DNA of 64,000 bases from Paralithodes platypus (Eukaryota > Arthropoda > Malacostraca > Decapoda > Lithodidae): contig CM064480.1 of assembly GCA_032716605.1 (NCBI GenBank), positions 48,062,466 through 48,126,465 of the forward strand, in the 5' to 3' direction. Below the pieces are notes generated by a model. It made no database searches and had not been told where the DNA came from. It saw nothing but the letters and a program-made list of their open reading frames with translations. The translations under genes and the position numbers were made by a program. Shown here piece by piece: positions 56,536 through 64,000 of the stretch. Position 1 is the stretch's first letter. Every line of letters begins with the position of its first letter.

Positions 56536-57765
56536 CTGCAGTTTATCCCAGTAGTTATTATTGGTTAGACACAATACATGGTGAAGGTATTGAGTGATAA
56601 GCCTTTACAACGGGTCCTCGTAGCTACTTTCTACTTTCCTATTCTCTGAAGAGGGGAGATGGGGTGTTGGAGAGAAAGGATGCTGTTGGAGTGGCTTTGT
56701 TATGTGTGTCTGTATATGGCTTTATAGATGGATAGTTAGATAACAAAAATATATAGATAGAGATAGATACAAAGATATATCCATTAACTTCTATCTTTCT
56801 TTTATCCGTATCTATTTATCTTAATCATAAAGAGATAGGTAAAAAGATAGATGCAATTATAATAGGACAGTAAAGTAAAGTAATAGAAGTACTGAAGGGG
56901 TTAATATTAATGCAAATATGCGTCACAGCACTGAAAAGGTTAATAGTACACCATTATATCAGAATAGTAAAGCAAAATATCAAAAGTACTCACAGGGCTA
57001 ATAGTAATGAAAAAACGAGTTAGAGCACTGAAAAAGAATGATAGCACACCAATATATCAAACTAGTAAAGATACAAAATATACAGTGAGTATTACATGTT
57101 AGATTCAATCATTATTATAGGAATCAATTGTTTCAACTCTCATATAATGTTAAGGTGATTTACTTACGGTGTCTATACATTTATGTGGGTAACTGTATAT
57201 CTTGAGGGTTTCATTGTAACTTCCTGGTTCCTTTTGTCATGTCAGTCTTGCTTCCCACGCATTTTAAGTTTACCTCGCACTTATGAGCACCAGGGACTGT
57301 ACACGTGAATCGGAAGTGAAGATCACATGTTAGAGGTGTGCATGGAGGCGTGCAGGAGAGGTAGGAGGTATGAAGAAGATTTGTAATACACTTAGACACG
57401 AGCTTTGGGGACGATCACATCCCCGGGAGATGTCCCTCTAGTCTCTTTGTAATAGTTTTAATCTACTTTTGTTTGAATAATTCAACGTGGTTTGGATATC
57501 AGATATCTATTCCTTTTCCTAATGTAAGGGTGGTGGCGGCGATTATCTATCACATCTATTTATCTATCAATCTACGAGAGAGCAGGACGGAGAGCAGAGA
57601 ACCTACCCGTCTACTTCAATCAACCTAAAACTACATTAAACCATACTATAACCTATATAGGAACGTACCACAAACGTCTTCCTAACATGGTTAACCCCTT
57701 CCGAACATTGGCACTAAACGTCATTGTTACATGATAACAGTGGTGTCAAGAGCCATTTGTTACTC
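56536..57765. other. noncoding stretch, copy B
   Basis: Co-linear with 26776-27985, including the two decayed satellite units near 56870-57080. No gene. Confidence 0.55.
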
Positions 57766-57769
57766 AAGT

Positions 57770-58600
57770 GCTGACAGGGCAAATAGTAATGAAGAAACGA
57801 GTCATAGCACTGGAAAGGTAAATAATGCACCATGGTATCAGGATAGTACACCAAAGTAACATAAGTACTGAGAGGGTTAATAGTACTGAAGAAACGAGTC
57901 ATAGCACTGGAAAGGTAAATAATGCACCATGGTATCAGGATAGTACACCAAACTAACATAAGTACTGACAGGGTTAATAGTACTGAAGAAACGAGTCATA
58001 GCACTGGAAAGGTAAATAATGCACCATGGTATCAGGATAGTACACCAAAGTAACATAAGTACTGAGAGGGTTAATAGTAATGAAGAAACGAGTCATAGCA
58101 CTGGAAAGGTAAATAATGCACCATGGTATCAGGATAGTAAACCAAAGTAACATAAGTACTGAGAGGGTTAATAGTACTGAAGAAACGAGTCATAGCACTG
58201 GAAAGGTAAATAATGCACCATGGTATCAGGATAGTACACCAAAGTAACATAAGTACTGACAGGGTTAATAGTACTGAAGAAACGAGTCATAGCACTGGAA
58301 AGGTAAATAATGCACCATGGTATCAGGATAGTACACCAAAGTAACATAAGTACTGACAGGGTTAATAGTACTGAAGAAACGAGTCATAGCACTGGAAAGG
58401 TAAATAATGCACCATGGTATCAGGATAGTACACCAAAGTAACATAAGTACTGAGAGGGTTAATAGTACTGAAGAAACGAGTCATAGCACTGGAAAGGTAA
58501 ATAATGCACCATGGTATCAGGATAGTACACCAAAGTAACATAAGTACTGAGAGGGTTAATAGTACTGAAGAAACGAGTAATAGCACTGGAAAGGTAAAAT
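57770..58600. repeat. 97-bp satellite, copy B, about 9 units
   Basis: Same unit and count as 27990-28840, with few unit differences. Confidence 0.9.
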
Positions 58601-58815
58601 AGTACACCATTATATGAGGATATTAAGACACATAATCAAAATAATGAAAGAGTTATGAGTACACCAATATATGGATAATAAATCAAAATAATTGGTATAG
58701 TGAAAGAGTTAAGAGAAGGCCATTATATTAGTCTGGGAAGGCAAAGTGTACCCGACAGGTGACACCGTGAGGACAAAGGCTGTGCGGCTGACATCAGGGC
58801 CTGGAGCTGACGTAC

Positions 58816-59036
58816 TGGTGGTGGTGGGGAGGGAAGAGGTGGTGTGTTGGTGGTGGGGGAGGTGGTGGAGATGGTTGGAGGAGTGGGGGGGGGGGGGGGG
58901 GGAGGAGGTGGAGGTGGTGGTGTGGTTATGATGGTGGAGGGGTGGGAGGTGGTGGTGGTGGAGGTGGGCGGGAGGAGGTGGTGTGGTGGTGGAGGAGGCG
59001 GTGGTGATGAAAGGGGTGGGGGAGGTGATGTGGTGA
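58816..59036. repeat. GGT/GGA-rich repeat, copy B
   Basis: Counterpart of 29048-29272, with a longer G run (about 58886-58902). Confidence 0.9.
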
Positions 59037-59249
59037 AGTAGAGACCATTATCAATAGAGATCGGCCAACTTCCACCATATTGGTGCCACTGCTGTCATTA
59101 GCCACTCATACACATGGTATTCAGCAACTCAGCTAGAGGATTATATAGTTCAGTCTTGCGATCAAAAGTCCTCATGATCAAAGATAATGTGTCATCCCGT
59201 GGATTGTTTATTTCGGCTCCAAAATGGCGGCCAAAGAGACGGATGGCCA

Positions 59250-59900
59250 CTCTCTCTCTCTCTCTCTTACCACAGGATCTCCTCTAGGGTGGAGGAGGGA
59301 GAAGGATTTGTTTGTGGGGGGGGGGGGGGATAGATAGATAGATAGATAGATAGGTAGGAAGGTAGGTAGGTAAGTAGATAGATAGGTAGGTAGGTAGATA
59401 GAAAATAGATAAATATATAGATAGATAAAATTTAATATATAGATAGATATATATACTGTATATAGATAGATATACAGATAGATAAATATATAGATTGATA
59501 AAGTGTGTGATGGTTGCGGTGAGGGTGGCGATAGATAGCTGTATACATAGATCGAGAAATAAATAAATAGGTACATACATACATACATACATACATACAT
59601 ACACACAAATACAGAGAGAGTGAGAGAGAGGTCTGGGTCTGTCGCGGTAAGAGTGGGGTCTTTAGGAGCTATCTATACGGAAAATTGGTATGGGTTAGCT
59701 ATGTGTGTTTAGCGTGTACGTGTGTGTGTGAGTGTATGTGTGCGTGTGTGTGTGTGTGTGTGTGTTTGTAGGGAGAGCGAGAAACAAGGTAGATTATCTA
59801 GTACACCTTACAGTATTTTTGTACTCACTCTCTCACACACACACACGCTCTTTCTCTCTCTCTCTCTTTCTCTTTCTCTTTCTCTCTCTCTCTCTCGCGA
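59250..59900. repeat. microsatellite cluster, copy B
   Basis: CT, GATA, GGTA, CATA, TG and TCTC runs as in 29478-30160, with different lengths. Confidence 0.9.
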
Positions 59901-61179
59901 GATTGGATTTCTGAGGTAGTGGAAAAGAGTTGGAAAAACAGTTTTAAAGATATGGCGGTAATTACATGGTCATTGGAAACTAATAGTTACTTATTGAAGG
60001 CAAAAAACATTTTGGGCATCATAAATTAAATTAAATCAAGTAAGGATACTGTCATGACCCCAGTGGATTCGACACAGCTAAGCTTAATTGACTCTTTCAG
60101 ATACATATACGTATTTTCCTCTCTATTCTTACTAACATTAGACGCTAAACTCATTACACCTGGTTAAATGTATTATTTGGTTGTTAGATAATAGCTTCTT
60201 AGCCATTTCTCTAGCATTAAATTTGACTAAAGGTATAATAAATTCCTCACATAATTTAATTATGTGAGGTAGTACAACGCAGTTGTTGTCAAAATATGGA
60301 CTCGATCATAGTTCTTTATATTTCAGTTATGATTATTTAGATATTTATGTTACCAATTCTGATGTTAATCCTCTGAAGATTATGACACATTATGACAGTT
60401 TATTATGGCTATCATTAGACGATGTTATGCAATTTAGGAAGGATCTGTGGGAATCATAAGGTAAAGACTATCTCAATTAACCCACTGATTTCCATATACC
60501 CCTTCTAATAATTATGAACAAATCGTCTAATAATAGAAACAATGAAATGAATGCGTCATCGTATCTTCTATGGGTTAATAGCTGTTCTTTGTTGATAAAT
60601 ACATGTTTATAGGACAACACTGAATATAACATATCTTCAATCTTGTTCTTGAAAGGATAGCTATGGTAAGATGTGATAAGGAGTTGCTAGAAACCCTGTT
60701 CCCTTTGTCTGGGCTTCCTCATTGTTTCTGTTTGTGTCTCACCTACACAGGTGAGCTCCAGCTAGGTCTCACAAACGCCTCCTCCTCCTATTCATTTCAC
60801 TATATTTGACAAGCACACCACACGTCTTTCCAATACATCCAGAAGCAAAATTTTGAAGATGACCGCCAACCGCCATTAATTTGGCTTTGTCAGTCTTTTA
60901 ACTTTGGCGAAGACACGTGTTACAGTCAGCTATGCCATTTATCTCCCTCATACACAGGTAAATAACCAAATATTGTTCACAATATTATATAATTTATTGT
61001 AATGAGTGCTTAAATGGATTGGGGATCTATGATTACACTTTTAGGATATTTATTCTTAAACTTATTTCTGGAATGCACGTCGTATAAGAAAATAGACTTT
61101 TTTTGTACTCCTCTCCCTCTCCCTCTCCCTCTCTTTTCCCAGATATACGAAAGATCACGTAATTATAACTGTTATGTTA
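59901..61179. other. AT-rich noncoding stretch, copy B
   Basis: Co-linear with 30161-31446. The long open frame seen in copy A is interrupted here. No gene. Confidence 0.55.
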
Positions 61180-61374
61180 CTAACCCATCTGTCCCTTACT
61201 AACTTTCGAATCCTGCCACGGACATTAGTTCCAGGGCAGTAGTTCCCATTCCAATTTTCCCTTACCCACTCTAAACCACTGTTTGGACACTTGATCCTCA
61301 GTGTTTTAGAGGACAAGCAGCCTAGAGGAGTCACTAGACCTATTGTTGCTTGATTTCCTTTGTACTCCTTTGTA

Positions 61375-61378
<4 letters not shown>
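61180..61378 (+). mobile_element. 5'-truncated CR1-like LINE 3' UTR, copy B
   Basis: Same as 31447-31640, ending in TTGTACTCC repeats. Confidence 0.85.

Positions 61379-61386
<8 letters not shown>

Positions 61387-61444
<58 letters not shown>
61387..61444. repeat. (TA)n microsatellite, copy B
   Basis: About 29 uninterrupted TA units; copy A has a longer, interrupted array. Confidence 0.95.
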
Positions 61445-61447
<3 letters not shown>

Positions 61448-61454
61448 CATGATG

Positions 61455-61545
61455 AATGATTGCAACCGCCAATAATCGAACTCGGGACCTACAAACAGGA
61501 CGACAGTGCTCTACCAATGTACCAGTGTACTACCAAGAAGGTTAA
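61455..61545 (-). mobile_element. tRNA-derived SINE head, copy B
   Basis: Counterpart of 31812-31905. Confidence 0.5.
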
Positions 61546-61593
61546 TGGTTTGGCACACAATATTAGTACGTATCCCTTGACGATATAATTATA

Positions 61594-61809
61594 TACAGAG
61601 TGTCCCGAAATAGACGTGCCAAACTGGATATGATTATACAGATAATTCTAAGCATGACATATTTCATAACAAGAGTTACCTATTTCAACCGTTTAAAAGG
61701 TGTCTGTAACAAGTAAAATTTTGAATTTTGCTTATAGAATATTTTAAGCTTAGAATATTTTTCCTAACCTAATCCTGAAATTTGACACGTTTATTTCGGG
61801 ACACCCTGT
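61594..61809. mobile_element. mariner-like MITE, copy B
   Basis: Counterpart of 31954-32168. The right end GGGACACCCTGTATA is closer to the mariner-type consensus than in copy A. Confidence 0.75.
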
Positions 61810-62039
61810 ATAGGAACATGCACTGAGTGTAGCCTATACATCTTAATTTGTATGTGTGTTTAATGTGTATGAAGGAGACAAAAGGCAAAGCTGTCAGTAA
61901 TAAGTGCCCCCCTCAAGTTTGAAAGAGTGGTAAAGAGCCAAAATCAAGGTACATTAGAGGTAATTTAAGTGTATGATAAAAAAATGTGGCGTTGTAAAGT
62001 GCAGTGAAATGAGAGTAGCTGGATTACTCTGCGTGTATA

Positions 62040-62442
<403 letters not shown>

Positions 62443-62489
62443 TTCACATTACATTGAATATTCAACGTTACAGGTTTAGAAACTAACAT

Positions 62490-62636
62490 TTTCCCTCACC
62501 CCACGTGACAGGTAGTTTCAAACTAATGGGTCACAGGGTTGACTTAAACATCATCAAATACAATTTTACTAATGACAGTAAATAAATGGAAAAGTCTTCC
62601 AGTATCAGTTATTGAATGTAACGCCATTCATTCATT
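62490..62636 (+). pseudogene. C-terminal CR1-like LINE fragment, copy B
   Basis: Counterpart of 32545-32690, ending where the TTAA foldback begins. Confidence 0.6.
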
Positions 62637-63010
62637 TAAGGGAGCCCACCTCGCTTTTTTCTCGTTCTCTTCCTCTCTCTTTGGCTTGCATCCATTCGGC
62701 CCCATTCAGCCTACTGTTTTCAAACGTTTACCCCCATCCAGGTGTCAATATTTTCCTGGCGAGCGGTAGCAAGCCAGCATATATATATTTTTGTTTTGAC
62801 AGCAAACTAAATTTGTACATTTTTCGATAGAAAAATTTCTCCGGCAAAGCCGGATTTCTCCATACAATGCTGGATCGCTATCGCTCGCCAGGAAGAAATC
62901 GACACCTGGATGGGGATAAACGTCTTAAAACAGTTGGCTGAATGGGGCCGCATGGATACAAGCCAGGGAAAGAGAGAAAAAGAGAATAAGATAACAAAAG
63001 CCGGTGACCG
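62636..63010. mobile_element. palindromic TTAA foldback element, copy B
   Basis: Same arms as 32690-33072. The right border CCCCCATTAAG is replaced by GTGACCGGTGATG. Confidence 0.7.
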
Positions 63011-63067
63011 GTGATGACATGATCATCATCTCTCAGCTATAGGTATACTGTATATATTGTAGTGGGA

Positions 63068-63540
63068 ATAAATGGTGGTGGGATGTATGCCTAGATAACA
63101 ACCTTCATACTCGCTTCTCCAGTTCTCATAAGATAACCTTCATGCAATAAATGGTGGTGGGATGTATGCCTAGATAACAACCTTCATACTCGCTTCTCCA
63201 GTTCTCATAAGATAACCTTCATGCAATAAATGGTGGTGGGATGTATGCCTAGATAACAACCTTCATACTCGCTTCTCCAGTTCTCATAAGATAACCTTCA
63301 TGCAATAAATGGTGGTGGGATGTATGCCTAGATAACAACCTTCATACTCGCTTCTCCAGTTCTCATAAGATAACCTTCATGCAATAAATGGTGGTGGGAT
63401 GTATGCCTAGATAACAACCTTCATACTCGCTTCTCCAGTTCTCATAAGATAACCTTCATGCAATAAATGGTGGTGGGATGTATGCCTAGATTACAACCTT
63501 CATACTCGCTTCTCCAGTTCTCAAAAGATAACCTTCATGA
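63068..63540. repeat. 79-bp satellite, copy B, 6 units
   Basis: Six units, as in copy A. Confidence 0.95.
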
Positions 63541-63877
63541 ATTTCTAGTCATGCAAGGTTTTTCTTCAAGATTATTATTTCACGAACGGCTATCCTATTT
63601 CTACCAATGAGAAAGTATATGGTGATGAACCGTTTATGATGTTAAGACCGGATCACTTCGTTCGGACCATGTGGTTTGTCTAGGTTGTATAACAAACACA
63701 CACACACATACACACACTCACTCACTCTTTCTCACGCTCGCTCTCGCTCTCTCTCTGGAGTGAATTAACTACCGCTTGGGTTTTTTCTAGCATAGGTTAC
63801 CGTCGTCATGCAACACAGAAAAGCACGCAACAGTAGAATTATCTCTGTGTGAAGGATACTTAGGGCTCACTGCGTCA

Positions 63878-64000
63878 TTAAGGGGGGGCGGGAGTAATTA
63901 TTTGCTCCTTTAGGTATCTTTTTATTATATTTTTTAGTTTCCTCCCTAGACCTCCATCAAGCTTAAAAAAACACCCCACCAAGACCCTCCTGCAAGATAA
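63878..64000 (+). mobile_element. TTAA MITE family 1, cut by window end
   Basis: Start of the counterpart of 33930-34307: TTAA, G run, then CTAGACCTCCATCAAGCTT. Confidence 0.8.

Overview
The window looks like repeat-dense intergenic DNA from an animal genome, most likely a marine arthropod such as a decapod crustacean. That guess rests on a CR1-type LINE carrying an esterase domain, TTAA-targeted miniature transposons, and abundant TA, TG and GATA microsatellites; the sequence alone does not fix the species. I see no host protein-coding gene, rRNA gene or true tRNA gene that I can support. Nearly every open frame of any size belongs to a retroelement or is a microsatellite read as protein.

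Overall layout: two near-identical copies of one ~30 kb region face each other in direct orientation across an assembly gap of exactly 100 N (35159-35258). Copy A runs from about 2055 to 34050 and copy B from about 35259 to 64000. The order of elements is the same in both: CR1-like LINE, a cluster of TTAA MITEs, an ~11.8 kb Ty3/Gypsy element, microsatellites, two MITE-end minisatellites, a SINE-like element, a 97-bp satellite, a LINE 3' tail, a mariner-like MITE, a palindromic TTAA element and a 79-bp satellite. Copy A alone carries a ~3.5 kb minus-strand LINE (22077 to about 25620). Copy B alone carries ~190 bp near 62130-62310. The first ~4.3 kb of copy B (35259 to about 39590), and parts of the next 1.5 kb, are full of one-base insertions relative to copy A, as in unpolished long-read gap fill. 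The arrangement therefore suggests two haplotypes placed in tandem, or a real recent duplication that was assembled poorly.

The most interesting element is the LTR retrotransposon (5441-17208 and 39022-50864). Its integrase (HHCC, DDE, GPY/F) lies before the reverse transcriptase and RNase H, the reverse of normal Gypsy order and the order known from Gmr1-like elements. Its nesting can be read almost completely. It sits inside a TTAA MITE with a 4-bp CCGG target duplication. A 227-bp TTAA MITE later entered the 5' LTR, and a 529-bp SINE-like element with a (CAA)n tail entered the 3' LTR. A probable 1.74 kb solo LTR splits the coding region between protease and integrase, in a way that leaves the two sides in the same frame. 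All copies are defective.

The LINE at the left edge has an SGNH esterase domain that appears to share one reading frame with the endonuclease and reverse transcriptase. A second theme is the short elements bounded by TTAA. At least four types occur, and two minisatellites are built from the opposite ends of one of them.
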